A stretch of 64,000 nucleotides of DNA from positions 62,001 through 126,000 of the forward strand of contig JAFYIZ010000044.1 of NCBI GenBank assembly GCA_017538365.1. Reading direction: 5' to 3'. This document shows positions 33,873 to 43,000 of the stretch, in pieces. The notes beneath the pieces are model-generated. The model had not been told where the DNA came from, did no database searches, and worked only from the letters and a program-made list of their open reading frames with translations. How positions within the stretch are numbered: the stretch's first letter is position 1; each line of letters begins with the position of its first letter. This DNA comes from a bacterium. Its GTDB lineage: Bacteria; UBP6; UBA1177. The position numbers and the translations under genes were made by a program.

Positions 33873-34067
33873 TTAATACATCAATTCATAAATTTTTGTA
33901 TGCCAACTAAAAATTCCAACAAATTCACCATAGAAGAAAATGAGCCGTAAAAACTTTAAAAGCTTTATGTTTTTATCAAATAATTTCTTTTTTGTACATT
34001 TTTTCGCAATGATCTTTTCACCCAAAGCTGCATAAGTAAATCTTATAAATTTTGAAAAAAGACTCAT
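33873..34067 (-). CDS. Small basic protein or 5' remnant, function unknown
   Basis: 64 aa, Lys/Phe-rich (AALGEKIIAKK, then CTKKKLFDKN). Its ATG overlaps the msrC stop as ATGA, a typical coupled start, and it ends just before the methyltransferase gene. No family is recognised. It may be a real small gene, or the start of a longer gene whose remainder was lost when the restriction-modification pair was inserted. Confidence 0.35.
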   Translation of the reverse strand: MSLFSKFIRFTYAALGEKIIAKKCTKKKLFDKNIKLLKFLRLIFFYGEFVGIFSWHTKIYELMY

Positions 34068-34534
34068 CGTGAATTATTTATTTCCCACTCTGCCTTTTCT
34101 TCCAGAAGTCTCGCAAGCTGCCCGAGCCCTGCCTTGTCAGCCTCGGAGAAACGGTTAAGAAGCGGGCTGTCGATATCGAGAACGGCTACAACTCTGCCGT
34201 TTGAATGGATCGGGACGACTATTTCGGAATTTGACGCGCTGTCGCATGCGATATGCCCAGAAAATGCGTGGACATCGGGAACAAGCATGGTCTCATCTTT
34301 CAGAAGCGCCGTTCCGCAGACACCTTTGCCCGGCTGAATGTGGATGCAGGCAGGCTTTCCCTGAAACGGTCCGACAGTAAGAACGCCGTTTCTCACGAGG
34401 TAGAATCCCGCCCAGTTCAAGTCTTTCAGACTCGTCATTATGAGTGAAGAAATGTTGCTGAGTGCCGCGATGCACCACGGCTCGCCTTCGATTATTTCGC
34501 TAGCCTGTTTCAGAAGAATTTTGTAATCGGTCAT
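34064..34534 (-). CDS. msrC: Free methionine-(R)-sulfoxide reductase (GAF fold)
   Basis: 156 aa, a single GAF domain. WAGFYL, VGPFQGKPACIHI, GKGVCGTAL, VPDVHAF and GHIACDSASNSEIVVP match the fRMsr family closely, with all three redox cysteines present (in PACIHI, GVCGTA and IACDS). It reduces free methionine-R-sulfoxide in the cytoplasm using thioredoxin. AAAGGAG precedes the ATG. It follows the MFS gene by 11 bases and is probably co-transcribed. Confidence 0.93.
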   Translation of the reverse strand: MTDYKILLKQASEIIEGEPWCIAALSNISSLIMTSLKDLNWAGFYLVRNGVLTVGPFQGKPACIHIQPGKGVCGTALLKDETMLVPDVHAFSGHIACDSASNSEIVVPIHSNGRVVAVLDIDSPLLNRFSEADKAGLGQLARLLEEKAEWEINNSR

Positions 34535-34545
34535 TTAAATCTCCT

Positions 34546-35742
34546 TTATTTCAGAGCTTTCGCAGTTTTGATAGTTGCCGCATACGCGCTGTTGATAAGC
34601 CCGAGTATCGCAGAGAGGACGAAAAGGGTCTCGATCCCGAGAGTGTGCCATATCCAGCCGCCGAAAAGGGCGATGAGGATGCTTATCAGGTGGTTTACTG
34701 AAACGCCGGTAGAGATCGTGGCTCTGGTCTCTTCAGGCGAATCGGAAAGATCTTTGACATATACGTTTGAAGCCATCGAGGCGAGCGAGATCACCGAATC
34801 GAGGACATAGTTCACGCAGCAGACGACAAACGCTACATCCCGCGGAAAAATGTGGTGCGCGAAGCCGTATAAAAAGCAGACTCCGACAAGGATCACGGTA
34901 TCCATTATCATTATGATCTTGTAGCCGAAGCGGTCGATCATCCTGCCGACGAGCGGGGATGCGGTGAAACAGCACACTGCCGAGATCGCGAAAAGAAGGC
35001 TTATCACCATTGCGTCGGCGCCGTAGAAAAGGACGAGAACGTAAGGACCGAATGTGAAAAATATCTGCTTTCTCGCGCCGTAAAAAACTTCAAGCATGTA
35101 GTATTTTGAGAATTTGCGGCGGAAATAAAAACGCCTTTTCGCCTTATCGGTCTCGCTGCTACCGGTCATACGGAAGGAAAAGATGAGCCCGAGAAGAAGT
35201 ATCAGGCTGCTCACCATGAAAACGGGCTTGAAAAGGGAAGTGCTTTTGCCGACAAAAAAGCACACCCCGAAAATTATGACATAACCCGCGAGCATTCCCA
35301 TCTGATGCACCGCGTTCTGCATTCCGAGCGCGATCCCTCCCCTGCCCTCTTTCGCATATTCGAGAGTGAGCGTGTTGCGCATTCCGAGTTGGACATGCTC
35401 GCCTAAAGAGTAGATGAACATCGCGAGTATCACGAGAAAACGCACCGGCGGAACTACCGACTGCAAGCTCATCCCGCAGACCATGATGATAGCGCCCACC
35501 CTGTATATTTTCTCAGCCGAAAAAGTGTAGAAAACCGCAAGGAAGAAGATAAGCAGAAAACCCGGAAGTTCGCGGAAAAACTCGGAAACTCCTTTGTCGA
35601 ATTCGCTCATTCCGACCACCTGCGCGAGATAGTTGTCAAGCACCCCTTTATACAGGCCGAAAGCGAGCGCGAAAGTCACCATCGAGATGAAAAACGCCCT
35701 GTATTTCGAATCCTGCCTGAAAACTTCTTTGAATCCGCCCAT
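34546..35742 (-). CDS. MFS transporter
   Basis: 398 aa with about 12 membrane segments. MFS features are the loop GRMIDRFGYK between helices 8 and 9 in the second half and a basic cytoplasmic loop (KAKRRFYFRRKF) in the middle. Substrate unknown. I start at ATG 35742 (GGAG five bases upstream); the frame continues to a TTG at 35808 without a ribosome site. It stands upstream of msrC. Confidence 0.82.
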   Translation of the reverse strand: MGGFKEVFRQDSKYRAFFISMVTFALAFGLYKGVLDNYLAQVVGMSEFDKGVSEFFRELPGFLLIFFLAVFYTFSAEKIYRVGAIIMVCGMSLQSVVPPVRFLVILAMFIYSLGEHVQLGMRNTLTLEYAKEGRGGIALGMQNAVHQMGMLAGYVIIFGVCFFVGKSTSLFKPVFMVSSLILLLGLIFSFRMTGSSETDKAKRRFYFRRKFSKYYMLEVFYGARKQIFFTFGPYVLVLFYGADAMVISLLFAISAVCCFTASPLVGRMIDRFGYKIIMIMDTVILVGVCFLYGFAHHIFPRDVAFVVCCVNYVLDSVISLASMASNVYVKDLSDSPEETRATISTGVSVNHLISILIALFGGWIWHTLGIETLFVLSAILGLINSAYAATIKTAKALK

Positions 35743-35826
35743 AACCGCTCCAAACCGCTCAAAAACAGCGCAGAGATAGTGTTTTGGCGTGATTTTGTCA
35801 AATTTCAAGGCAAGCGAGAGCTCGAA

Positions 35827-37092
35827 TCAAATATAATCAATCGGCAGAGCCGCAAGATTTTCCCGGAGAAAAGTTTTTCTGTCAGTCCGGCAGATTATCG
35901 TGCCCAAACCACGTTTTGCATCGGGGATTTTGTCCAAAACATCGAATTCCGATGCCATATCAGCTTTCGGTGTTGCCGACATCTTTATTTCAACAGGGTA
36001 AAGTATTCCGTTTTCCTGAATGATAAGGTCGATTTCGCCGTCAACATTTTCTTCACCGCCGTTTTTTCTAACCTTTTTTTTGTCTTTTCCGTTGTAGAAT
36101 GAGACGTAAAAATCATAGTCCAGCCCTTCGTTTGCATAGGATTTCAGTATTTCGTTGACGACAAAAGTTTCAAACATAGCTCCCGCCATAGCTCCGTTTT
36201 TCAATGTTTCGGGAGTTAGCCAGCGCGTGAGATATGAACAGAGTCCTGTATCCCTGAAATAAAGTTTCGGAGTTTTTATCGAGCGGCTGAGCACGCTTGC
36301 CGCATAAGGCTTGAGAATGTAAATAACGCCGCTTTTTTCCAGAATCGAGATCCATTCCTTGACCGTAACTTCCGAAACGCTCAGCTCCGAAGATATTGCC
36401 GCATAATTGATTATCTGCCCTGTTCTTGCGGCAACAGAAGTCATAAAGCGGACAAAAGTAAGGTAGTTTTTGGCTTTGATAAGCTCGTTCACATCTCTTT
36501 CGATGTAGGTTTTTACGTAAGACTGATAAAAATCCATCCACTCTTTTTCGCAGTTCGAATAAAGCTCGGGAAAACTGCCGCGGTGTATCGTCTGCCAGAT
36601 GTCAGCATCATATTTTTTCAGTTCTTTTTCCCGTTCTGAAATATATTTTTCGGTCGGAACAAAGTGTTTATTGAATGCAACTTCGTTGATTTCGCGCAGA
36701 GAAAGCCCTTCGAGCTCCATGACTGAGATTCTGCCCGCCAAAGATTCACTTGCCGATTCGATCAGACGCAGCTTCTGCGAGCCTGTAAGATAAAAATTTG
36801 AAAGTTTGTCCGTGTTGTCAAGCACGATCTTCAGGCGGTTGAATATCTGCGGACACTTCTGAACCTCGTCGATCATCAAGGGACACGGATTGTTGAGAAG
36901 AAAAAGGCTCATGTCTTCTTCGACCTGCGCCCTCAGCAGATCGTCATCAAATGTTACCTGCGTGACCGTTGGAAAAAGATGTTTGAAAAGTGTAGATTTC
37001 CCCACTTGTCTTGAACCGGTAAGAAGAATCGCCTTGCTGTTTTCAGCCCGTCTTTTCAAAACCGGCTCGATTGCTCTTTTTATCGAATACAT
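35827..37092 (-). CDS. AAA_14/DUF4143 ATP-binding protein
   Basis: 421 aa. Walker A LLTGSRQVGKST, Walker B PLMIDEVQKCP and sensor FYLTGSQ belong to the AAA_14 domain. The C-terminal DUF4143 part shows the winged-helix segment, LYFRDTGLCSYLTRW, and a nuclease-like VDGEIDLII followed by YPVEIK (D...E.K). The family is abundant in accessory DNA and its role is not settled. GAGGTGA precedes the ATG. A 35-bp palindrome overlaps its promoter. Confidence 0.88.
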   Translation of the reverse strand: MYSIKRAIEPVLKRRAENSKAILLTGSRQVGKSTLFKHLFPTVTQVTFDDDLLRAQVEEDMSLFLLNNPCPLMIDEVQKCPQIFNRLKIVLDNTDKLSNFYLTGSQKLRLIESASESLAGRISVMELEGLSLREINEVAFNKHFVPTEKYISEREKELKKYDADIWQTIHRGSFPELYSNCEKEWMDFYQSYVKTYIERDVNELIKAKNYLTFVRFMTSVAARTGQIINYAAISSELSVSEVTVKEWISILEKSGVIYILKPYAASVLSRSIKTPKLYFRDTGLCSYLTRWLTPETLKNGAMAGAMFETFVVNEILKSYANEGLDYDFYVSFYNGKDKKKVRKNGGEENVDGEIDLIIQENGILYPVEIKMSATPKADMASEFDVLDKIPDAKRGLGTIICRTDRKTFLRENLAALPIDYI

Positions 37093-37102
37093 TAATCACC
37101 TC

Positions 37103-37154
37103 GCGACAAATCCAAAGTTCCACTTTAGATTAGTCGCAAAAATTTCAAAGTCAA
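37103..37154 (-). promoter_or_regulatory. DUF4143-gene promoter with 35-bp palindrome
   Basis: On the minus strand TTGACT (37154-37149), 16 bases, TAATCT (37132-37127). The interval 37137-37103 is an inverted repeat with 16-base arms (GCGACTAATCTAAAGT and ACTTTGGATTTGTCGC, 14 pairs) and a 3-base loop. It covers the -10, the likely transcription start and the leader up to the ribosome site: operator or leader hairpin. Confidence 0.6.
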
Positions 37155-37327
37155 GCCGGCATCAGATTTTTCAATGGCAAACAGATGGATATTTCTGGAA
37201 AAAAATACCATGACGTTGATGTCGCACTCATGAAAAAAACTCTTTCGGAAATACTTTTCGTGGGAAAAACAGCTTGGTTCTCCCTCTAAGCTAGAGAGAG
37301 TGCCCGAAGGGTGAGGACGTGTGTTCT

Positions 37328-37798
37328 TTACTTTGAATCACTGGTAACTTCTATCAATATTTTCTGACACCCTTCGGCATTGAAAAACTCGTCTCCTTCT
37401 CCAGTCAGCGATATTAAACGCAATCCTTTTGTAGAATTGGGATATTCTTGAAGTTGTGAATATAAGAAAACATATTTTATTCCCATTCTTTCAATCAGAA
37501 TATTCTCGCCTTCCAGTTGGTAATCAACTGTTGCCGAACGTGTTATCTCTCCAGCATTGTCAGAGTCTTCTGACCAAAATTCATGGAAAATAAATTTGGC
37601 CTTTTTGTCATTGATAAAAATTATTTTTGTAGAAAGTTCACCTTCACAGATACTTTGAAAAGTTTTTCCTGCCAAAATCGCTTTAGTTTTTTCCGCAACA
37701 TTCTCTTTCTCTTTTTCCGTTTTTGGTGTTTCCGGAACAGAAGATGAACAAGAAACAAACGACAACAGTAAAAGTATCAAAATTATTAGATTCTTCAT
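37328..37798 (-). CDS. Small lipoprotein, function unknown
   Basis: 156 aa with lipobox FVSC, a short Pro/Lys/Glu linker (residues 20-40) and a single domain that looks lipocalin-like or calycin-like: one G-K-x-F-Q-S start and alternating strands (KIIFINDKKAKFIFHEFW, ATVDYQLEGENILIE). The resemblance is structural guesswork. GGTGAG lies just before the ATG. Confidence 0.6.
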   Translation of the reverse strand: MKNLIILILLLLSFVSCSSSVPETPKTEKEKENVAEKTKAILAGKTFQSICEGELSTKIIFINDKKAKFIFHEFWSEDSDNAGEITRSATVDYQLEGENILIERMGIKYVFLYSQLQEYPNSTKGLRLISLTGEGDEFFNAEGCQKILIEVTSDSK

Positions 37799-37921
37799 TT
37801 CTCACCGCTCAAAATCAAAAGCCTACAAAAAGCAAACGCCGTATTTTACAGGAACTCTTTTTTAAGGCAAGCAAGAGCTAGTAATGTCAACATCGGTTGC
37901 GGAGCTTTCGAAGTACAGGGA

Positions 37922-37954
37922 ACTTCAAATTTGAAGTCGTGAGCAACACTCACG
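37922..37954. repeat. Adjacent perfect palindrome and hairpin
   Basis: ACTTCAAATTTGAAGT (37922-37937) is a perfect 16-base palindrome, followed at once by CGTGAG, CAACA, CTCACG (37938-37954). No T-run follows. They lie between the lipoprotein gene and the DinD-Fic gene. Confidence 0.65.
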
Positions 37955-38014
37955 AGTTGAACATTGTCATTTGCTGAGCTTGTCGAAGCAAAATTTCTTT
38001 TTGAAACCGCGGCT

Positions 38015-38887
38015 TTATGCTTCTTCGTAATAATACGAATAGTCGATGCCTTTCATGAACATTTCGCGGTCGTCGATTTTGTCGGTGAGGGCGTTTTTCA
38101 GAAGTCCGTTGATTTTCGTTGAATCAAGAATGCTTTCCGACATCGCTGAAAGATAGTCGTATTTGTTGATCTGGCTCCAGTCGACGCATCTTTTCAGGCT
38201 GCGTTTGAGCATAAGATCGAGCCAGATACGTGTGGTGCGGCCGTTTCCCTCACGGAAAGGATGCGCGACATTCATTTCAACGTATTTATCCACGATCTGA
38301 TCAAATGTTTCTTCGGGCATTTTCTCGATCTTCTCCAGAGTTTTCGGCAGATATTCCGCCGCTGCGAATTTGAAGCCGCCCTTGGAAATGTTCACAGTTC
38401 TTATCTTTCCGGCAAAATCGTAAAGACCGCCGAAAAGATAGGCGTGGATCTGCTTCAAACCTTTCGCAGTCCCTATTTCTATCGTATCCAGAAGTGAACT
38501 TTCAAAAAGTTTGTACGCCTTGACTTTGCTTTTTCCGTCGATGGTTTCATCGCTGTATGTAAACCACTCTATAAACGGAGCCGAGATGTTGTTCGGGAAA
38601 TTGCGGGCGAATTCGATTATCTGGTCATAATCCATAACATTGGACAATCTCTTTTTCCCATCAGGAGCCGTCAATTTGAACTGGGTAGTGACACTACCCA
38701 ATTGATGGTTTTCCTTTTTAAGTTTAGCTTTCATAAATTTCCAATAGTTGCGGTTTTTTTCGTAATCGTCCTGATTATTCAAAACACCGACGACATCGAT
38801 AACACTGAACCACCACTTGGAATTTTCCTCGTCCCACACTGCTCTGACCTCGCGGTCGTTAAAAAAACGGATCGAAATTTTGCTCAT
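38015..38887 (-). CDS. DinD/BRO-type N-domain fused to a Fic domain
   Basis: 290 aa. Residues 1-105 resemble the N-terminal domain of DinD/BRO proteins (FFNDREVRAVWDEENSKWWF, SVIDVVGVL, WFTYSDETIDGKSK). Residues 110-290 are a Fic domain with AHPFREGNGRTTRIWLD, close to the short NmFic-like class, which is inhibited by a C-terminal helix and by oligomerisation. The common FVEWFTYS-type linker shows this is an established domain pairing. The ATG at 38887 with GGAG is preferred; the GTG at 38914 has no ribosome site. Confidence 0.88.
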   Translation of the reverse strand: MSKISIRFFNDREVRAVWDEENSKWWFSVIDVVGVLNNQDDYEKNRNYWKFMKAKLKKENHQLGSVTTQFKLTAPDGKKRLSNVMDYDQIIEFARNFPNNISAPFIEWFTYSDETIDGKSKVKAYKLFESSLLDTIEIGTAKGLKQIHAYLFGGLYDFAGKIRTVNISKGGFKFAAAEYLPKTLEKIEKMPEETFDQIVDKYVEMNVAHPFREGNGRTTRIWLDLMLKRSLKRCVDWSQINKYDYLSAMSESILDSTKINGLLKNALTDKIDDREMFMKGIDYSYYYEEA

Positions 38888-39037
38888 TTCATGCACTCCA
38901 AAAAACTCAGGCACCGAATATTATAGTAAAGAAAATAAAAATTGAAAGAAAATTTTTCTTTAATTTCAATATTTGTAAAAAATAAAATCAACTTAAAAAA
39001 GTTTGTTTTTCAAACCGCCGCCGGGAGCGCTTTTTTC

Positions 39038-39065
39038 TTGAACAAAATCGTGTTTTGTTTAAAAT
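39038..39065 (+). promoter_or_regulatory. Candidate sirtuin promoter
   Basis: TTGAAC, 16 bases, TAAAAT, 43 bases before the ATG at 39108. Confidence 0.45.
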
Positions 39066-39107
39066 TGTTGGTCTTTTTGAGTTGTCAACTGAATTTTGAG
39101 GTGCAAA

Positions 39108-39851
39108 ATGGACGAAAAAATCAAAAAACTGCGTGATTTCATCGAAGAATCGGAAAATATCGTATTTTTCGGAGGTGCCGGTGTTTCGACGGAAAGCGGC
39201 GTTCCCGATTTCAGAAGCAAGGACGGCTTATACAATCAGCACGATGTTCAGTTTGAAAAATACCGCCCTGAATATCTGCTCAGCCACAGCTGCCTTGTCG
39301 ATCATCCGGAGGTATTTTTCGAGTTCTACAGGCAGAAAATGGACGCAAGAAACGTAAAACCGAATGCGGCGCACTACTTTCTTGCCGAACTTGAAAAACG
39401 CGGCAAACTCACAGCTGTGGTCACTCAGAATATCGACGGACTTCACCAGAAAGCCGGCAGTAAAAATGTTTACGAGATCCACGGAACGACTACGCGCAAC
39501 TACTGCGCAAAATGCGGAAAAATGTATCCCGCAGATTACATTTTTGAATCAAAGGAACGAATTCCTCACTGCGCCTGCGGAGGAATCGTGCGCTGCGACG
39601 TAACTCTTTACGAAGAGCAGCTTCCGGCTGATGCCGTCACAAAGGCGATAAACGCGATCTCATCAGCAGATATGCTCATCATCGGCGGGACCTCGCTTTC
39701 AGTCTATCCTGCGGCATCATACGTCGGATATTTCAGAGGCAGTCACCTTGTCATCATCAACAAGGAACACCTCGTCTACAAACTCGATCCGGTGAATGAT
39801 CTTGAGATCAATCAGCCGATAGGAAAAGTTTTTTCGGAAATAAGCGAATAA
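39108..39851 (+). CDS. cobB: NAD-dependent protein deacylase (sirtuin)
   Basis: 247 aa. Sir2 motifs are complete: GAGVSTESGVPDFRS, TQNIDGLH, the catalytic His in EIHGT, a zinc ribbon with CAKC and CACG, GGTSLSV. It removes acyl groups from lysine using NAD. The usual RP(D/N)VV(L/W)FGE segment reads RCDVTLYEE, as in a Clostridium/Treponema-like branch. GAGGTG precedes the ATG. It is followed after 22 bases by a possible 40-aa gene and then by the alpha-2-macroglobulin gene. Confidence 0.95.
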   Translation: MDEKIKKLRDFIEESENIVFFGGAGVSTESGVPDFRSKDGLYNQHDVQFEKYRPEYLLSHSCLVDHPEVFFEFYRQKMDARNVKPNAAHYFLAELEKRGKLTAVVTQNIDGLHQKAGSKNVYEIHGTTTRNYCAKCGKMYPADYIFESKERIPHCACGGIVRCDVTLYEEQLPADAVTKAINAISSADMLIIGGTSLSVYPAASYVGYFRGSHLVIINKEHLVYKLDPVNDLEINQPIGKVFSEISE

Positions 39852-39873
39852 CGGAGTAAAACAACGAGGTGAG

Positions 39874-39996
39874 ATGAAACGAATCCGTTCCTGGATCAAC
39901 GGCATAATTTTTTTGAAAAAAATTTCATTCCCGACTCAGAAAAACCGGCATTTTGTGCAACTAAATACAAGTAAATCGTGTTTTTTAACTTTATAG
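39874..39996 (+). CDS. Possible 40-aa basic protein
   Basis: An ATG with an excellent Shine-Dalgarno (GAGGTGAG) opens a 40-codon frame starting MKRIRSWINGII and ending just before the alpha-2-macroglobulin gene. The product is basic with one hydrophobic stretch. Below the usual ORF-calling length and without recognisable homology; a leader peptide or decaying gene is equally possible. Confidence 0.35.
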   Translation: MKRIRSWINGIIFLKKISFPTQKNRHFVQLNTSKSCFLTL

Positions 39997-40007
39997 TGGA
40001 GAGAGTA

Positions 40008-43000
40008 ATGAAAAAATCGGCGATTTTATTGTTTCTCACCGCCCTGCTTGCAGTTTTTACATGCTCATGCAGCAAAAAATCGGGCTCGGGTTCAGATTTC
40101 GGAAAAGAATTCCCGAATCCTTTTGAAGACGAAGGAGACCGGATCGTAAAAGTCGGAACTCTGGAGGTCAACGAAAGTCATATTTTCATCTTCTACAAAT
40201 CGGGGAAATTTTTTCTGAACATTCCCGTCAAACTTGACAACGGTACCCCTTCGATATCTGCGGAATGCTCGGTCAGCGAGGAACTTCTCGACGGAACGCC
40301 GAAAGATGACACTGAAAGGAATCAGAAAGAGACTATCGACGACAAAACCGAAACGCTGGCGATAGATCTGGGCGCAGATTACCTGCCCGACATTGAAGAA
40401 CTGACAGATCTCATTTTGAAATACTCGATAAAATGGGGAAAACACAATCTCAGCGGCAAAGTTTCGATGTTCAGAATCTCTCCGAAAACGAGGACTTTCA
40501 TCATCGGAAACAAAGAAGTGACTGTCGGTAAAACCTCGACTATCAGAATTTTCGTAAGCGATGTCCTTTCGGGAGAACCGATAGAGGGCGGTTCCCCTCT
40601 CATGGACAAAGACATAACTGTCGAATTTTTCAGCGGAGAAGAGCTTGTCGGCAAAGCATCTGCAAAAACCGACAAAGGCGGCATGGCGGAAATCCCGGTT
40701 TCTCTCGAAGACTCCGTCACGGGGAACATCACGATGGTCGCAACAGCTGAAACCGTCTACGGGAAACGCACTCTTTCGGTGAACTTATTCTCCACATCAC
40801 CGGAAAATTACAACAAAACGCTGCTTACGACAGACAAACCTATCTATCAGCCCGGACAGACGATACACATCCGCTCGCTTTCTCTCGGACTTCCCGACAA
40901 AAAACCGCTGGATGACAGCGACATAACGTTTGAACTCATCGACCCGAAAGGCAATAAAGTATTCAAAAAAACAGGCAAAACAAGCAAATACGGCATATTT
41001 TTGGCCGATTTCAAGCTTGCAAACCTTGTAAATCTCGGGAATTATCAGCTTTCAGCATTGATAGACGGCGTAATTGCAGCGCAGAAAACGCTTACAGTTG
41101 AAAAGTACGTCCTTCCGAAGTTCGGAATCGAATTTTCCGCCGACAAAGGGTTTTATCTGCCGAACGAAACCATGAAAGGCGAGATCGTTTCGAACTATTT
41201 TTACGGAAAACCGGTAAGCAAGGGTGCAGTCCACATCGAAGCGAAGAGTTCTGATGTTTCGGAAACGACTTTCCAGACGATCGATGCGACACTTTCGCAG
41301 AACGGGAAATACTCATTTTCGATAAAACTGCCGAATTACTTTACAGGCAGCGAACTTGAACAGGGAAAGGCGAAAGTAAAACTTGAAATCACCGTCACCG
41401 ACACGGCGGATCATGCGCAGTCCGTCGTCAAATACCTGACTATAGCAAAGGCTCCCGTCATTGCTACACTCGTTCCGGCAGCAGGGAAAGTTCTTTCAGG
41501 GACCGAGCAGGAGATGTATCTCATCCTCACTGATCCTCAGGGAAATCCCGTTTCCGGCAAAGCATCGATAAAAGCCGGCGGCAAATCTGTTGAACAGAAT
41601 GTCGGAGAGAACGGTTTCGCCGAGTTTAAAATGGTTCTTCCAGAAAACGGCAATGTTACCGTCGAAATCAAATACGACGGAAAAACATACCAAAGCACAA
41701 AATATTTCCAAAACGACGGAAACGCCGAATTTATATTCCTTTCGACAGATTCGCCGATCTACGATGCCGGAGAAGATGTCGAAGTGAGCGTTTTTACAGG
41801 TTTTGACCCGAATGCGGAACAGCCTTCGATGCTTCCTGACAGGGCTTATTTGGACGTTGTCGTCGAAGATCAGATAAGGCTTACCAAAGTGGTAGAACTG
41901 AAAGAAGGAAAGGGAAAAATCTCGCTTCCGCTTGATGAAACAATGCACGGAGTCGTCGAATTTCTTGCATACTATCTCACGAAAGAAGGAAACATCATCC
42001 GCTCGTCGAAAGCGGTTTACGTAAGACACGCAAGCTCGCTTTCAGTCGAATTTTCGACCGACAAAGAGGAATACAAGCCGAGAGAGACCGCAAAAGCGCG
42101 TTTCACTGTTAAAGATGCCGAAGGAAAACCGGCACCGGCTGCGCTCGGAGTTGCAATGGTTGATGAAGCCGTTTTCCATGTCATGGATTTCGTTCCGGGA
42201 ATGGAAGCGACATATTTCAACATCGAAAGTGCAGTGATGGAATCGAATTTTGTGATTTACGGAACGAGTTATCAGGACATCGTTTCTCCTGCCGAAGATG
42301 AAGAAACCGAGGAAGAAACTGAAAAGAGGGCGAGCGCATTTTTCGCGGACAATGCAGGGAATATTCAGCACGACATAGCACAGGAAGACTATTCACAGTA
42401 TGAATCAAAGCACAATTCCGCAGCAAAAAGCGCCGTTTCCGGAAGAATATCAAAAATCCTTTCCGAGGTTGACTGGGGTGAATGCGAAAAAGAAAAAGTC
42501 CTCAAAAAACTGAATAAAATAATCGCACAATCTGAAAACGCCGACCCGTGGGGCAACATGTTCTCCGCATCAGTTGAAGGAAGCTGGACCCTTTACGGAA
42601 AGTTCGTTTCGGCAGGTCCGGATGAAACACCTGATACAGAAGACGATATCGAGACAAGCAGGAATTTGTGCTATACTGACGATTACGCAGAATATGATTC
42701 AGGCGACACCGGTGCTGAACCGGGTTATCCTGAAGAAGATCCTGTATATGACGGAGGTGACACCGATACTCCGGGAGATACCGACAGCAAAAAAATAAAA
42801 GTAAGAGAATGGTTCCCCGAGACTCTCTACTACAATCCGCAGCTTATCACTGACGATTCGGGAAAAGCCGAAATCGAAATACAGATGGCGGATTCCATAA
42901 CGTCATGGCGCGTCACTGCTCTTGCCAACACTCTTGACGGCGCAATCGGAAGCTCGCTTGACAGCATAAAAGTTTTCCAGGACTTCTTCGTCGATATCGA

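Noticed and set aside
37966-37990. GCTGAGCTTGTCGAAGC-type element
   Set aside because: Looks like a dispersed intergenic repeat found in many bacterial assemblies; a single copy here gives no basis for a functional claim.
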